The position numbers and the translations under genes were made by a program. Of a DNA stretch of 64,000 nt, positions 1 through 10,410 are shown piece after piece. The stretch comes from Pseudomonas sp. GD04019 (GTDB taxonomy: Bacteria; Pseudomonadota; Gammaproteobacteria; Pseudomonadales; Pseudomonadaceae). The notes under the pieces were generated by a model. It was not told the origin of the DNA and made no database searches. It saw only the letters and a list, made by a program, of their open reading frames with translations. How positions within the stretch are numbered: the stretch's first letter is position 1; each line of letters begins with the position of its first letter. The DNA is taken from NCBI RefSeq assembly GCF_029837695.1, contig NZ_JAOEEA010000009.1:1-64000 (forward strand), read 5' to 3'.

Positions 1-1527
1 GGCCATCTGCTCCAGTTCCTGGCTGATGCCGACGCTCTGCTGGGCCTGCCCGGCGCTGTGGTCGGAGAGCTGAGCGATGCGCGTGATCTGCCGGCTGATG
101 TCCTCGGCCACATGGCTCTGCTGCTCAGAGGCGGTAGCCATCTGCTGGCTCATGCCGGTGATGCGCGTCACCGCCTGGCTGATGCCGTCCAGCGCCTCGC
201 GTACCGCCTCGACGCTACGCACACTGTCGCGGGAGATTTCCTCGCCACGGTTGGCGGTGTTCACCGCCTTGTCCGCGCCGCTGCGCAGCGACGAGATGAT
301 CTGGTGGATCTGCTCGGTGGACTCGCGGGTACGCCCGGCCAGGGCGCGTACCTCGTCGGCCACCACGGCGAAGCCCCTGCCCTGCTCGCCGGCCCGCGCC
401 GCCTCGATGGCGGCATTGAGCGCCAGCAGGTTGGTCTGCTCGGCGATGGAGGTGATCACGTCGGCCACGCTTCCGATCGACTGGGTCGAGTTGGCCAGCT
501 CGTTCACCGCCTGGCCGATCTCCTGCACCGCACCGGCCATCTGCTGCATGGCCTGCAGGCTGCCGCCGGCCAGGTCGCGGCCCTGCTGGGCCAGGCGGTC
601 GGCCTCCTCCGCCGCGTGCGAGGTGTTCTGCACGTTGTGCGCGACTTCCTGGATGGTCGAGGCCATCTGGTTGATCGCGGTGGCCGACTGGTCCGTCTCG
701 TTGCGCTGCTGCTCCAAAAGCTCGGCCCCCGAGCGCGACAGCTCGGCGGACTGCGCCGCACGCTTGCGTACGCTCTCGCCGGCGTCTTCCAAGCGGGTCA
801 GCGCCGTCTGCAGGCGCGCCTCCTCGCTGATCATCGCCATGTCCAGCAGCGCCTGGGCGCCGCGGGCGTCGCTGTAGGTCAGGGCCACCAGGGCGCTGGT
901 GAAGGCCTTGGGATGCTCGGCCAGGGTGCGGCGGATCATCTGCCGCTTGCTGTAGAGCTGGAAGGAGCCGAGGCCGAACATCACTGCGAGGATGAAGCCG
1001 AGCAGCCAAGGGCCGCTGAGGAAGGCATGGCCGACGATGATGACCAGCGATGCGACGATCAGCGGCCAGCTGCGCACCAGGTCATAGGTCCAGGACTCGA
1101 TCCGCGAGACCGGCGGCTTGCCGGCGCGCAGGCGGGCGTACAGCGCTTCGGCACGGCGCTTCTGCGCCTCGCTGGGCACCGAGCGCACCGACTCGTAGCC
1201 GGCCATCTTGCCGTTCTCGTAGATGGGCGTGACGTAGGCGCTGACCCAGTAGTGATCGCCGTTCTTGCAGCGATTCTTGACGATGCCCATCCACGGCTTG
1301 CCCAGCTTGATGGTTTCCCACATGTGGGCGAACACGCCGGGCGGCATGTCCGGATGGCGGACCAGATTGTGCGGCTGACCGATCAGCTCTTCGCGGCTGA
1401 AGCCGCTGATCTCGACGAAGGCGTCGTTGACGTAGGTGATCTTGCTGCTGAGGTCGGTGGTGGAAATCAGGCGATCGGCATCGGTAAAGGTGCGCTCACG
1501 CTGGGTCACGGGAAGGTTCTGACGCAT
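1..1527 (-). CDS. aer: Aerotaxis receptor Aer (methyl-accepting chemotaxis protein), 3' end cut by window
   Basis: Redox-sensing chemoreceptor that signals from the cytoplasm to CheA/CheW. The 509 visible codons begin [11 protein letters not shown], the usual opening of pseudomonad Aer proteins. A PAS domain (about residues 10-115) contains [19 protein letters not shown], where known Aer proteins bind FAD. Two adjacent hydrophobic stretches (about 150-195) form a membrane hairpin with no periplasmic sensor domain. A long coiled coil follows, with the invariant signalling tip [18 protein letters not shown] near residue 360. The ATG at 1527 has an AAGGA ribosome site. Pseudomonad Aer proteins are about 520 residues, so only a short C-terminal piece is missing. 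It is transcribed away from aceK and looks monocistronic. Confidence 0.93.
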   Translation of the reverse strand, partial: MRQNLPVTQRERTFTDADRLISTTDLSSKITYVNDAFVEISGFSREELIGQPHNLVRHPDMPPGVFAHMWETIKLGKPWMGIVKNRCKNGDHYWVSAYVTPIYENGKMAGYESVRSVPSEAQKRRAEALYARLRAGKPPVSRIESWTYDLVRSWPLIVASLVIIVGHAFLSGPWLLGFILAVMFGLGSFQLYSKRQMIRRTLAEHPKAFTSALVALTYSDARGAQALLDMAMISEEARLQTALTRLEDAGESVRKRAAQSAELSRSGAELLEQQRNETDQSATAINQMASTIQEVAHNVQNTSHAAEEADRLAQQGRDLAGGSLQAMQQMAGAVQEIGQAVNELANSTQSIGSVADVITSIAEQTNLLALNAAIEAARAGEQGRGFAVVADEVRALAGRTRESTEQIHQIISSLRSGADKAVNTANRGEEISRDSVRSVEAVREALDGISQAVTRITGMSQQMATASEQQSHVAEDISRQITRIAQLSDHSAGQAQQSVGISQELEQMA

Positions 1528-1680
1528 ATGCGGACCGTCCTTGGAGAAAGGTGAGGGAGACTTCCTGGCCTTACACCATTGGTTCTAGCACAGCCGTACC
1601 AAACCGGCATATGGCCAGCATCTGCCTCACATTTCCCTGACGAACGGTAGGGATTAGTCCCTAGGCGGCTTGCCGCCCGC

Positions 1681-3408
1681 TCACGCGATCAGGTCGGCCT
1701 TGCGCCGATAGGGGAACACGTCGATCACCTTTCCAGCACGAATCGCGTCCTGCAGCCCCTTCCAGTAGTCGGCCTCGTAGAGATCGCCGTGCAGCTGGCT
1801 GAACAGCCGGCGCTGGCCGATATCGACGAACAGGAAGCGCGGGAATTCCTCGGGGAACACATCGTTTGGCCCCACCGAATACCAGGGCTCGCTGGACATC
1901 TCGTCTTCCTCGTAGCGCGGCGGCGGGATGCGGCGGAAGTTCACCTCGGTCAGGTAGCTGATCTCGTCGTAGTCGTAGAACACCACGCGGCCGTGGCGGG
2001 TGACGCCGAAGTTCTTCAGCAGCATGTCGCCGGGGAAGATATTGGCAGCGGCCAGCTGCTTGATGGCCAGGCCGTAGTCTTCCAGCGCCTCGCGCACCTG
2101 GGCCTCGTTGGCGTGCTCCAGGTAGATGTTCAGCGGGGTCATGCGCCGCTCGGTCCAGCAGTGGCGGATCAGCACGGTATCGCCGTTCTCCACCTCCACG
2201 GTGGACGGTGCCACTTCCAGCAGCTCGGCCAGGCACTCCGGGTCGAACTTGGACAGCGGGAAGCGGAAGTCGGAGAACTCCTGGGTATCGGCCATGCGCC
2301 CGACCCGGTCGACGCTCTTCACCAGACGGTACTTCTCGATCACCGTACTGCGGTCGACGTTCTTCGACGGCGAGAAGCGGTCCTTGATGATCTTGAACAC
2401 GGTGTTGAAGCCCGGCAGGGTGAACACGCTCATCACCATGCCGCGCACGCCGGGGGCCATGATGAACTTGTCATCGCTGCCGGCCAGGTGGTTGATCAGC
2501 GCCCGGTAGAACTCCGACTTGCCGTGCTTGTAGAAGCCGATCGAGGTGTACAGCTCGGCGATGTGCTTGCCCGGCAGGATGCGCTTGAGGAAGCCGATGA
2601 ACTCCGCCGGGATCTCCACCCGCACCATGAAGTAGGAACGGGTGAAGGAGAAGATGATCGAGACCTCGGCCTCATCGGTGATCAGGGTGTCGATCTGGAT
2701 GCCCTGGCCCTCGCGATGCAGCAGCGGGAACACCAACGGCCACTGCTCGTCCGGGGTGAAGATGCGCCCCACCAGGTAGGCGCCCTTGTTGCGGTACAGG
2801 GTCGAGGAAAACAGCTCGATGGTCAGGTCCTGGTCCTTGCACACCCAGTCCGGCAAGTTGTTGCGCAGCTGCTGCTCGAGCTTGGCCAGGTCGCGCTCCA
2901 GGTCTTCGAACGGGGCGTTGTAGCTGTAGTCGGTGAAGATCTGGCGCAGGGCCTGGTTGAGATCGCCGCGCGGCTGGTAGCTGCGGGTCTGCGGCGTGCG
3001 CTCGTGGGGGCGCAGCGAGGGCCGGGTGGTATGGATGAACATGCAGCCGTCGCTGATCTGGTCATGGCTGAACAGGCCGCAGAAGATCGAGTTGTACCAG
3101 GTCTCGGCCAGCTCATCGTCGTTGCGCAGATCGATCAGGCCGATGTAGGCGCTCTTGGCCAGCGGCCACAGGTCGATGTCCAGCAACTGCTCGTCGGCGA
3201 AGGTCGCACGCAGGCGCCCGGTGACTTCCGCCACCTTCTCCTCATACAGGTTGATACGTGCGGCCGAGGCGCTCTGTGCCTCCTGCCACTGGGCCTGTTC
3301 GAAGCGGGCGCGGGCGCCGTTGGTGATCTCGCGGAAGTGCGCGCGATAGTCGTCGAAACCGTCGAGGATCAATCGGGCGATATCGGCGGCCGGCCGTTGC
3401 TGCGACAT
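1681..3408 (-). CDS. aceK: Isocitrate dehydrogenase kinase/phosphatase AceK
   Basis: Bifunctional enzyme that phosphorylates and dephosphorylates isocitrate dehydrogenase, so controlling flow between the TCA cycle and the glyoxylate bypass. The 575-residue product matches the family length and has the conserved N-terminal block [20 protein letters not shown]. The central block [16 protein letters not shown] followed by [18 protein letters not shown] forms the ATP-binding kinase fold; [11 protein letters not shown] and FYDYDEI carry the catalytic and metal-binding residues. A longer upstream reading exists, but the ATG at 3408 ([14 protein letters not shown]) is preceded by AGAGG and fits the family start. 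Unlike the enterobacterial aceBAK operon, it stands alone here. Confidence 0.97.
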   Translation of the reverse strand: MSQQRPAADIARLILDGFDDYRAHFREITNGARARFEQAQWQEAQSASAARINLYEEKVAEVTGRLRATFADEQLLDIDLWPLAKSAYIGLIDLRNDDELAETWYNSIFCGLFSHDQISDGCMFIHTTRPSLRPHERTPQTRSYQPRGDLNQALRQIFTDYSYNAPFEDLERDLAKLEQQLRNNLPDWVCKDQDLTIELFSSTLYRNKGAYLVGRIFTPDEQWPLVFPLLHREGQGIQIDTLITDEAEVSIIFSFTRSYFMVRVEIPAEFIGFLKRILPGKHIAELYTSIGFYKHGKSEFYRALINHLAGSDDKFIMAPGVRGMVMSVFTLPGFNTVFKIIKDRFSPSKNVDRSTVIEKYRLVKSVDRVGRMADTQEFSDFRFPLSKFDPECLAELLEVAPSTVEVENGDTVLIRHCWTERRMTPLNIYLEHANEAQVREALEDYGLAIKQLAAANIFPGDMLLKNFGVTRHGRVVFYDYDEISYLTEVNFRRIPPPRYEEDEMSSEPWYSVGPNDVFPEEFPRFLFVDIGQRRLFSQLHGDLYEADYWKGLQDAIRAGKVIDVFPYRRKADLIA

Positions 3409-3510
3409 GGGTAAGCCTCTGCTGCATGTGCGGAACCGCGAGCTTAGCCACAGCCGGCGCCGAGGAAAAGCGCAGCGTCCAAGAGTCCGGGCGGTCAGAT
3501 TGCGAACGGG

Positions 3511-3545
3511 CAAAAAAAGAGGCGATGCCGGGGAGGACATCGCCT
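3511..3545 (-). terminator. Rho-independent terminator, minus strand
   Basis: AGGCGATG at 3520-3527 pairs perfectly with CATCGCCT at 3538-3545. Read on the minus strand, the hairpin is followed by CTTTTTTTG. The minus-strand loop is TCCTCCCCGG. It is separate from the dctA terminator and so ends another transcript starting between 3545 and 3868. Confidence 0.8.
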
Positions 3546-3617
3546 AAAGGCTCTCGGGTCGAGCAGAACGGTCAGATCAGTGCAGGCTGGCTGCCCGCGC
3601 GATCGGAAATACGGGCG

Positions 3618-3764
3618 TCATCGGGTGCAGCAGAAAGCGCTCCGAGCGGCTACGCCGAGGGAGGCGGAAGGACTGGGTAGGCAGTGGCTGGCGAAGCGCG
3701 GCAGCAGGAGTGCTTCGGCTTGGCGGGGCGCAGAGGGGCGCGGTGGGTTCGACATGGCATCCAT
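3618..3764 (-). CDS. Possible small protein (48 aa) inside the candidate small RNA
   Basis: Open frame of 48 codons beginning MDAMSNPPRPSAPRQAEALL; the second ATG at 3755 would give 45 residues. It is rich in Pro, Ser, Ala and Arg, with two adjacent cysteines near the C terminus (FCCTR). No domain or signal peptide is visible. The upstream ribosome site is weak (GGA). It lies at the 5' end of a short unit that ends in its own terminator, the only reason to take it seriously. It may be non-coding, since GC-rich sequence produces chance frames easily. Confidence 0.3.
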   Translation of the reverse strand: MDAMSNPPRPSAPRQAEALLLPRFASHCLPSPSASLGVAARSAFCCTR

Positions 3765-3867
3765 TCCAGAGTCGTTACGCAGGCCGCATTTATGCACTGC
3801 CCCGCCCCGCTTGGCTCGCGCCATGTCGCCAGGCTGTGAAGCCGATCAAACAAATGTTCACTGACAT

Positions 3868-3893
3868 AAAAAAGCCCGTCGGCAGGGACGGGC
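3868..3893 (-). terminator. dctA rho-independent terminator
   Basis: GCCCGTC (3874-3880) pairs with GACGGGC (3887-3893), and on the minus strand the hairpin runs into six T residues. A second perfect palindrome, ACCGCCCGCATGCGGGCGGT at 3902-3921, lies between the dctA stop codon and this terminator and may add stability to the mRNA end. Confidence 0.85.
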
Positions 3894-3931
3894 CAGGAGA
3901 GACCGCCCGCATGCGGGCGGTGAGAAAGCAT

Positions 3932-5224
3932 TCAGACGATTTCGGCGCTGGCCGGCAACTGCGCCTTGCCACCGCTGGCCAGCTGGCGCTGCAGGGTGTC
4001 CTCGTCCAGCTGCTTGCACCACTTGGCGACGACTATGGTGGCCACGCCGTTGCCGACCAGGTTGGTCAGGGCACGGGCCTCGGACATGAAGCGGTCGATG
4101 CCGAGGATCAGCGCCAGGCCGGCCACCGGCAGGTGGCCCACGGCGGACAGGGTCGCCGCCAGCACGATGAAGCCCGAGCCGGTGACCCCCGCCGCGCCCT
4201 TGGAGGCGATCAGCAGCACCGCCAGCAGGGTCAGCTGGTGGGTGATGTCCATCGGCGTGTCGGTGGCCTGGGCGATGAACACCGCGGCCATGGTCAGGTA
4301 GATCGAGGTGCCGTCCAGGTTGAACGAGTAACCGGTGGGGATCACCAGGCCGACCACGTTCTTCTTCGCGCCGAGCTTCTCCATCTTGTCCAGCATGCGC
4401 GGCAGGGCCGATTCCGAGGACGAAGTGCCGAGCACGATCAGCAGCTCCTCACGGATGTACTTGATGAACTTGAGGATGCTGAAGCCATGGGCGCGGGCGA
4501 TGCCGCCGAGCACCACCAGCACGAAGAACACGCAGGTGATGTAGAAGCAGATCATCAGTTGGCCCAGCTGCACCAGCGAGCCGACGCCGTACTGGCCGAT
4601 GGTGAAGGCCATGGCGCCGAAGGCACCGATGGGCGCGACCTTCATGATCATGTTGATGATGCCGAACATCACCTGGGCGATGCGGTCGATGAACTCCAGC
4701 ACCGGCTTGCCGTACTCGCCCATGCGCTGCAGGGCGAAGGCGAAGATCACCGAGAAGAACAGCACCTGCAGGATGTCGCCGGTGGCGAAGGCGCCGACGA
4801 TGGTCGACGGGATCACGTTGAGCAGGAAGGCCACGGTGCTCTGCGCCTCACCGGCCTTGGCATAGGCGGCGATGCCGCTGGCATCCAGGGTGCTCGGGTC
4901 GACATGCATGCCCACGCCCGGCTGTACCACGTTGACCACCACCAGGCCGATGACCAGCGCCAGGGTGGAGACGATCTCGAAATACAGCAGCGCGTAGCCA
5001 CCGGTCTTGCCCACCGCCTTCATGTCCTGCATGCCGGCGATGCCGCTGACCACGGTGCAGAAGATGATCGGCGCGATGGCCATCTTGATCAGCTTGACGA
5101 AGCCGTCGCCGAGCGGCTTCAGCGCCACGCCGGTCTCGGGGTAGAAGTGGCCGAGCAGGATGCCGATGGCGATGGCCACCAGGACCTGGACATACAGGCT
5201 CTTGTAGAAGGGTTTGCGGGTCAT
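3932..5224 (-). CDS. dctA: C4-dicarboxylate transporter DctA
   Basis: Inner-membrane secondary transporter (DAACS family) that imports succinate, fumarate and malate with cations. The 430 residues match family length. It starts [20 protein letters not shown] and shows about eight hydrophobic helices, with the conserved motifs [31 protein letters not shown] (serine-rich re-entrant loop) and [14 protein letters not shown] (substrate/cation site). The ATG at 5224 has GAGGAA eight bases upstream; the longer frame to 5284 lacks a good ribosome site. A sigma-54 promoter and tandem operator-like repeats lie upstream, as expected for control by a DctB/DctD two-component system, whose genes are not in this window. 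Confidence 0.97.
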   Translation of the reverse strand: MTRKPFYKSLYVQVLVAIAIGILLGHFYPETGVALKPLGDGFVKLIKMAIAPIIFCTVVSGIAGMQDMKAVGKTGGYALLYFEIVSTLALVIGLVVVNVVQPGVGMHVDPSTLDASGIAAYAKAGEAQSTVAFLLNVIPSTIVGAFATGDILQVLFFSVIFAFALQRMGEYGKPVLEFIDRIAQVMFGIINMIMKVAPIGAFGAMAFTIGQYGVGSLVQLGQLMICFYITCVFFVLVVLGGIARAHGFSILKFIKYIREELLIVLGTSSSESALPRMLDKMEKLGAKKNVVGLVIPTGYSFNLDGTSIYLTMAAVFIAQATDTPMDITHQLTLLAVLLIASKGAAGVTGSGFIVLAATLSAVGHLPVAGLALILGIDRFMSEARALTNLVGNGVATIVVAKWCKQLDEDTLQRQLASGGKAQLPASAEIV

Positions 5225-5351
5225 GGCAGTTCCTCGCTCGCCGCCGCCGGACCGCCTTCCCTGGGAGATCATGCGACTGCTCAAAGTGCTAACCCTCCTG
5301 CTCTGGAGGGATTTGTTGTTGGGAGCCCCGCCTGGGGCTGCAGCACTTATC

Positions 5352-5366
5352 GCAAGCGGTATGCCA
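5352..5366 (-). promoter_or_regulatory. Sigma-54 promoter of dctA
   Basis: The minus strand reads TGGCATACCGCTTGC, which is TGGCAY-N5-TTGC with the diagnostic GG and GC spaced by ten bases. It differs from the RpoN consensus at one core position. Transcription would start near 5340, giving a leader of about 115 nt before the dctA ATG. Confidence 0.75.
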
Positions 5367-5441
5367 GACCTATAAATACCTTAAAAATCTTTTAAAAACA
5401 GATACATATAAAATTTACAAGGAAAACGAAATGCCCCTATC

Positions 5442-5479
5442 TGGCGGCACCTCGCCACAGCGATGGCGGAATTCCGCCA
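5442..5479 (-). promoter_or_regulatory. Tandem upstream activator sites (DctD-like) for dctA
   Basis: Two 16-bp inverted repeats: TGGCGGCACCTCGCCA (5442-5457) and the perfect palindrome TGGCGGAATTCCGCCA (5464-5479). Their centres are 22 bp apart, two helical turns. They lie about 75-125 bp upstream of the sigma-54 promoter, across an AT-rich spacer (5370-5420) suited to DNA bending. Rhizobial DctD sites have a similar GCGGAAATCCGC core. The second palindrome ends 9 bp from the modE stop codon. Confidence 0.6.
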
Positions 5480-5488
5480 AGCCGAACA

Positions 5489-6235
5489 CTAGCGACAGAG
5501 GATGATTTGCTCCGGGTCGATGCACAGCTCGAGGGTCTGCCCCTCCTGCGGGCTCAGGCCATCGACCGCGCCATTGGCCACCAGCGCGGTCAACTGCACG
5601 GCGTCGTCCAGACCGACCAGCAGCTCGCTGTGCCGCTCGCCTCGGCGCACGGTCAGCAGTCGACCACGCAGCCGGTTGCCCTCTTCCCCCGCGCTATCGG
5701 CCAGCCGCACCCAGGGTGCCTTAACCAGCGCCACCAGCTCGCTGCCCTCGCACAACGCCAGGGCCTCGGTACTGCCCTGGGTGATACTCACCTGCAGGCG
5801 CTGGCCATCGGCCAGGCCGACTTCGACGCGGTCGCAGAGGTCGCCTGGGTGAATGGCCAGCACTCGCACCGGCAACTGGTTGCGTGCGCTGGTGCGTAGC
5901 GCAGGCGGCGTATCGGGCGCCTCGCCCAGGCTGTCGAGAAAGCCGCGGTGCTCACGCTGATGGCGGCGGAAGGTCTCGATCAACGCCTTGCCGGCAGCCG
6001 TCAGACGTGTGCCGCCACCACCCTTGCCACCGACCGAGCGCTCCACCAGCGGCTCACCGGCTGTCTTGTTCATCGCGTCGACGGCATCCCAGGCGGACTT
6101 GTAGCTCATGCCCATGGCCTTGGCGGCCTGGCTGATCGAACCGCTGTCGGCGATGCGCGCGAGCAGCTCGATGCGCCCCTGCCCGGCCAGGTTCTTGCCG
6201 TTGTGGGTGATCCAGAATCGTCCTTCCAGCTTCAT
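5489..6235 (-). CDS. modE: ModE-family molybdate-responsive transcriptional regulator
   Basis: DNA-binding protein that senses molybdate and controls molybdate uptake or molybdoenzyme genes. An N-terminal winged helix-turn-helix (about residues 15-100) carries the ModE signatures GSISQAAKAMGMSYKSAWDA and GGKGGGGTRLT. Two C-terminal TOBE/Mop domains (about 115-248) include TSARNQLPV and the binding-site motif LVALVKAPWV. Length (248) is close to E. coli ModE (262). Two starts are possible: the ATG at 6235 (MKLEGRFW, with AGG nearby) is preferred; the ATG at 6253 would add six residues. It follows the nitrate reductase gene on the same strand after a 44-bp gap, so it could be co-transcribed with a molybdoenzyme. 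Confidence 0.9.
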   Translation of the reverse strand: MKLEGRFWITHNGKNLAGQGRIELLARIADSGSISQAAKAMGMSYKSAWDAVDAMNKTAGEPLVERSVGGKGGGGTRLTAAGKALIETFRRHQREHRGFLDSLGEAPDTPPALRTSARNQLPVRVLAIHPGDLCDRVEVGLADGQRLQVSITQGSTEALALCEGSELVALVKAPWVRLADSAGEEGNRLRGRLLTVRRGERHSELLVGLDDAVQLTALVANGAVDGLSPQEGQTLELCIDPEQIILCR

Positions 6236-6279
6236 CGCGCCTGCTTCATACATCGGTCATTGCCGCCGATGGTAGCGAT

Positions 6280-9200
6280 TCAGTAGACGTCGCGCAGGTA
6301 GCGCTTGGCCTCGGCCAGGCCGCGGATATAGTCGGCGGCCTTGTCGTCGGAGAGGCCGCCATGGTCGCGGGCCACGTCGCGCAGGGCCTGGTCGACATCC
6401 TTGGCCATGCGACTGGCATCACCGCAGACATACACCTGCGCGCCCTCCTGCAGCCAGCGCCAGAGCTCGGCGCCCTGCTCGCGGATGCGATCCTGCACGT
6501 AGATCTTCTGCGCCTGGTCGCGGGAGAAGGCCAGGCTCAGGTGGGTCAGCAGGCCGTCGCGCTGCATGGCCTGCAGCTCGTCGCGGTAGTAGAAGTCGGT
6601 CGCGGCGTGCTGCTCGCCGAAGAACAGCCAGTTCTTGCCGGCATCGCCACGCGCGCGACGTTCGTGGAGGAAGCCGCGGAACGGCGCCACGCCGGTGCCG
6701 GGACCGATCATGACCATGGGCACGTCGCCTTGCTCCGGCACGCGGAAGTGCTTGCTGGTCTGTACGAACAGCGGCACCTCGCCTTCCCCCAGCCGGTCGG
6801 CGAGGAAGGTCGAGGCAACGCCCTTGCGCTTGCCGTAGCGCACCGCCGAGACGGTCAGGTGCACCTCGCCGGCATGCGCCTTGGGGCTGGAGGAGATGGA
6901 GTACAGGCGCGGCTGCAGGCGCTTGAGGCCGGCCAGCAACTCTCCGGCCGAGTGCTCGGCGGGGAACGCCTGCAGCACATCGGCCAGTTGGCGTCCCCAC
7001 AGCCAGTCCTTCAGTTGCTCCTTGTTGCCGAGCAGGCCGCGCAGCTCGGCGCTGCCGCTGCGTTCGGCAATCAAGGCCAGGGCCTCGCTGCTCGGCCGGG
7101 CGACTTCATAGTGGCTGGTCAGCGCCTCGCGCAGCGGCAGGTCGCCGACCTTGGCCACGCTGACCAGTTGCTCGCCATCCAGACGCGCCAGTTCGAGCAC
7201 CTCGCCGACCAGCTCCGGGCAGTTGCGCGGCCATACGCCGAGGGCGTCGCCGGCCTCGTAGCTGAGGCCAGAGTCGCCCAGGGCGAAGGCGAACTGGCGG
7301 GTGTCCTTGCTTGCGCCGGCGCTGTTCAGGCGCAGGTTGACCACCTGGCGCGCGGTAGCCGGCTGCTCCTTGCTGACCGGCGCCCGCATGGCGGCAGCCT
7401 CAACCAACGGAGCCTCGACCGACGCCGCAGCGGCGCCCTGCCGCGGCTGGAGCAGCGGCAACAGGCCGGCCAGCCAGGCGGCGGCCGGTTCGTCGAAATC
7501 GGTGTCGCAGTCGACCCGCTCGACCAGGCGGCTGGCACCCAGCTCGGCCAGGCGCGCATCGAGGTTCTTGCCGTGCTGGCAGAACTGGTCGTAGTTGGGA
7601 TCGCCCAGGGCCAGCACCGCGTAACGCAGCTTATCCAGGCGCGCCTGGCTGCTGCGCAGGTCGTTCCAGAAGCCCTGTCCGCTGTCCGGCGCATCGCCGT
7701 CGCCGAAGGTGCTGCTGAGCAGCAGCAGATTGCCGGCAGCGCTGAGTTTCTCCAGCGGGTAGCTGGCCATCTCGGCCAACTCCACGGCGCAACCGGCCTC
7801 TGCGAGGCGCCCGGCGAAACGTTCGGCCAACGCCTCGCAATTGCCGGTCTGCGAGGCCCACAGCAGGGTCACCGGGGTCTTGGCGACCGGCTCCGGCAGC
7901 GCCACCACAGCGGCACCGCCCTGGGGCAGGGGCGCACGATTGAACATGCCGGCCAGCAGGCCATCCAGCCACAGGCGGGTGCCCTCGGCCAGCGGTGCCT
8001 GGGGCGGCAGGCTGGGCACGCCACCGCCGGGGTTGGCGCGCAGGCCGCCGATAAAGCCGGCCATATAGGTGCGCTCGCCCTCGCTCAGCGGCGGTGGCGC
8101 GCCCTCGGGTACGCCGAGCAGGCGGGCGAATGCGTCGATATGCGACATATCGAATTCCTCGGACAAATGTTCGGAAAGGGTTTCACAAGGGGGGGCAGCG
8201 CTCGCCACGGCGGGCGTCTGCAGGAACTGGTGGTCGATCAGCTCGACGCGGCGCAGGCTGACGGCGCAGAACTTGAATTCCGGCTGCTGCGAAATGGGGT
8301 CGACGGCGTCGCTGGTCACCGCATTGATCGCCAGGTTGTCGCCGTACAGGTCGTTCCAGTGGAACGGCGCGAAGCAGCCGCCGGGCAGCACGCGGTCGGT
8401 GACCACCACCGGCAGCACCGCATGACCGCGACGCGAACGGATCTCCAGATGGTCCTTGTCACGCACGCCGAGGGCCTCGGCGTCTTCCGGATGCACCTCG
8501 ACGAAAGGCCCGGGGTTAAGCTTGTTCAGGGTGGCGACCTTGCCGGTCTTGGTCAGCGTGTGCCACTGGTGCTGCAGGCGCCCGGTGTTGAGCACGAAGG
8601 GGAAGTCGCCATCCGGCATCTCCGCTGGGTCCAGATGCGGACGGGCGAAGAACTGGCCCTTGCCGCTGGGTGTGGCGAAGGCGATGCGCGGGGTGCTGCC
8701 GTCTTCCAGGCGCTTGAGCTTCTGGCTGATGCCGTCGTTGAGATAGCGGATGGGCGCACGGTCCTCGCCCTCCGGCGCCGCGCAGGGCCACTGCAGCGGC
8801 GTCTGGCGCAGGCGCACATGGCTGGCGCCGCGGATGTCGTAGCCGGTCTTGGGGTTATGGAAGCGCTTGATCTCGTCGAACACCTCGGCCGCCGAGGCGT
8901 AGCTGAAGGCCTCGGCAAAACCCATGGCGCAGGCCACCTCGGCGATGATCCGCCAGTCGGCCATGGCCTCGCCGGGCGGCGGCACGGCCTGCTGCATCAG
9001 GCTCAGGTTGCGCTCGGAGTTGATCATCACCCGCTCCGCCTCGGCCCACAGGGCGCCGGGCAGGAGGATGTCGGCGTAGCGGTTGGTCTCGGTGTCGAGA
9101 AACGCGTCCTGGGCGATCACCAGTTCGGCGGCCTTGAGTCCCTCGATCACCTTGCCGCGATTGGCCATGCTCGCCACCGGGTTGGTGCAGATGATCCAGC

Positions 9201-10392
9201 AGGCCTTGACCTTGCCCGCCGCCATGTCCTCGAACAGCGCCACCGTGCCACCGCCCAGACGGGTATGCAGGGTGCCGGCCGGCACGCCCCAGACCTGTTC
9301 GACGAAGGCACGGTCGTCCTCCACCAGCACCGAGCGCTGGCCCGGCAGGCCAGGGCCCATATAGCCCATCTCGCGGCCACCCATGGCATTGGGCTGGCCG
9401 GTGAGGGAGAACGGCCCGCTGCCGGGGCGGCAGATCTTGCCGGTGGCCAGGTGCAGGTTGCAGATGGCGTTGGTGTTCCAGGTGCCGTGGGTGCTCTGGT
9501 TGAGGCCCATGGTCCAGCAGCTCATCCACTCCCCTGCCTCGCCGATCCACTGCGCGGCCTGGCGAATGGCTGCTTCATCCAGACCGGTGTGGGCGGCAAC
9601 GTACTCGGGCGTGTACTCGGCAAGGAAGTCGGGCATCACCTCCCAGCCCTCGGTGAACTGCTCGATAAAGGCCGGATCGGTGTGGCCATTGATATGCAGC
9701 AGATGCAGCAGGCCGTTGAGCAGCAGCAGATCGCTGCCCGGCTTGATCTGCAGGAACAGGTCGGCCTTGTCCGCCGTGGCGTTGCGCCGGGGGTCGACGA
9801 CTATCAGTTTGGCCCCGGTCTTGACCCGATCCATCATGCGCAGGAACAGGATCGGGTGGCAGTCGGCCATGTTGGCGCCGATCACGAAGAACAGATCGGC
9901 CTGGTCGAAATCCTGGTACGAACCGGGCGGGCCATCGGCGCCCAGCGACAACTTGTAGCCGCTGCCGGCGCTGGCCATGCACAGGCGCGAGTTGGACTCG
10001 ATCTGGTTGCTGCCCAGGTAACCCTTGACCAGCTTGTTGGCCAGGTACTGGGCCTCCAGCGACATCTGCCCGGACACATAGAGCGCGATGGCGTCTGGCC
10101 CGTGCTCATCGAGAATGCTGCGCAGGCGCCGGGCGGCACTGGCAATGGCCTCGGCCATGGGCGCGCGCACCGGCTCGCGGCTGCGCTCCTCGCGCAGGTA
10201 GGCGTGCTCCATGCGCCCGGACTCGGCCAGCGGCTGATGGCAGGAGCTGCCCTTGGTGCACAGGCGGCCAAAGTTGCTCGGGTGCTGTTTGTCGCCCGCC
10301 ACTTTGACCACCTTGCCGCCGGCAACCTGCATGACGATGCCGCAGCCAACGCCGCAGTAGGGGCATACGCTCCGTATCGTCTTGTCCGCCAT
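6280..10392 (-). CDS. Assimilatory nitrate reductase fused to a CysJ-like diflavin reductase
   Basis: Single 1370-residue polypeptide that should reduce nitrate to nitrite with its own electron-input module. N-terminal part: [4Fe-4S] cysteines C10, C13, C17 and C45, then the Mo-bis-MGD catalytic domains (about 60-720) with [15 protein letters not shown] and [15 protein letters not shown]-terminal part: flavodoxin-like FMN domain (about 840-990, [17 protein letters not shown]), FAD domain (about 1030-1230, [10 protein letters not shown]) and NAD(P)H domain (about 1240-1370, [27 protein letters not shown]). Such fusions are known in pseudomonads as bifunctional nitrate reductase/sulfite reductase flavoprotein. 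The start at 10392 ([13 protein letters not shown]) fits the family although its ribosome site is weak. An internal ATG at 8148 with a strong ribosome site lies at the domain junction. Confidence 0.94.
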   Translation of the reverse strand: MADKTIRSVCPYCGVGCGIVMQVAGGKVVKVAGDKQHPSNFGRLCTKGSSCHQPLAESGRMEHAYLREERSREPVRAPMAEAIASAARRLRSILDEHGPDAIALYVSGQMSLEAQYLANKLVKGYLGSNQIESNSRLCMASAGSGYKLSLGADGPPGSYQDFDQADLFFVIGANMADCHPILFLRMMDRVKTGAKLIVVDPRRNATADKADLFLQIKPGSDLLLLNGLLHLLHINGHTDPAFIEQFTEGWEVMPDFLAEYTPEYVAAHTGLDEAAIRQAAQWIGEAGEWMSCWTMGLNQSTHGTWNTNAICNLHLATGKICRPGSGPFSLTGQPNAMGGREMGYMGPGLPGQRSVLVEDDRAFVEQVWGVPAGTLHTRLGGGTVALFEDMAAGKVKACWIICTNPVASMANRGKVIEGLKAAELVIAQDAFLDTETNRYADILLPGALWAEAERVMINSERNLSLMQQAVPPPGEAMADWRIIAEVACAMGFAEAFSYASAAEVFDEIKRFHNPKTGYDIRGASHVRLRQTPLQWPCAAPEGEDRAPIRYLNDGISQKLKRLEDGSTPRIAFATPSGKGQFFARPHLDPAEMPDGDFPFVLNTGRLQHQWHTLTKTGKVATLNKLNPGPFVEVHPEDAEALGVRDKDHLEIRSRRGHAVLPVVVTDRVLPGGCFAPFHWNDLYGDNLAINAVTSDAVDPISQQPEFKFCAVSLRRVELIDHQFLQTPAVASAAPPCETLSEHLSEEFDMSHIDAFARLLGVPEGAPPPLSEGERTYMAGFIGGLRANPGGGVPSLPPQAPLAEGTRLWLDGLLAGMFNRAPLPQGGAAVVALPEPVAKTPVTLLWASQTGNCEALAERFAGRLAEAGCAVELAEMASYPLEKLSAAGNLLLLSSTFGDGDAPDSGQGFWNDLRSSQARLDKLRYAVLALGDPNYDQFCQHGKNLDARLAELGASRLVERVDCDTDFDEPAAAWLAGLLPLLQPRQGAAAASVEAPLVEAAAMRAPVSKEQPATARQVVNLRLNSAGASKDTRQFAFALGDSGLSYEAGDALGVWPRNCPELVGEVLELARLDGEQLVSVAKVGDLPLREALTSHYEVARPSSEALALIAERSGSAELRGLLGNKEQLKDWLWGRQLADVLQAFPAEHSAGELLAGLKRLQPRLYSISSSPKAHAGEVHLTVSAVRYGKRKGVASTFLADRLGEGEVPLFVQTSKHFRVPEQGDVPMVMIGPGTGVAPFRGFLHERRARGDAGKNWLFFGEQHAATDFYYRDELQAMQRDGLLTHLSLAFSRDQAQKIYVQDRIREQGAELWRWLQEGAQVYVCGDASRMAKDVDQALRDVARDHGGLSDDKAADYIRGLAEAKRYLRDVY
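8148..8164 (-). promoter_or_regulatory. Strong internal ribosome-binding site at the domain junction of the nitrate reductase fusion
   Basis: The minus strand reads GAGGAATTCGAT followed by an in-frame ATG at 8148 (codon 749, [16 protein letters not shown]). This is a better Shine-Dalgarno and spacing than the fusion's own start has. The product would be a free 622-residue diflavin reductase. Either the genes fused recently or the reductase is also made alone. Confidence 0.5.
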
Positions 10393-10410
10393 CGCCGTAC
10401 CCGCCCGCAA

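Larger units (their letters stand above)
3511..3781 (-). ncRNA. Candidate small RNA / dual-function transcript downstream of dctA
   Basis: A minus-strand transcription unit of about 270 nt can be drawn from signals alone. A TGTGA-N6-TCAAA site (3835-3850) matches the CRP/Vfr consensus at nine of ten positions. An extended -10 (TGCATAAAT on the minus strand) lies around 3788-3794 and puts the start near 3781, which would place the CRP-like site at about -61.5. A strong terminator ends it at 3511. The terminator loop is CCUCC-rich and could pair with Shine-Dalgarno sequences. A small ORF sits near the 5' end. The architecture recalls PhrS of P. aeruginosa (a small RNA with a short ORF), but I cannot confirm homology. 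The start site is inferred. Confidence 0.35.

Noticed and set aside
58..1554. Long plus-strand frame at the window start
   Set aside because: Opposite strand of the Aer receptor, which is itself open through the window edge and has all expected motifs.
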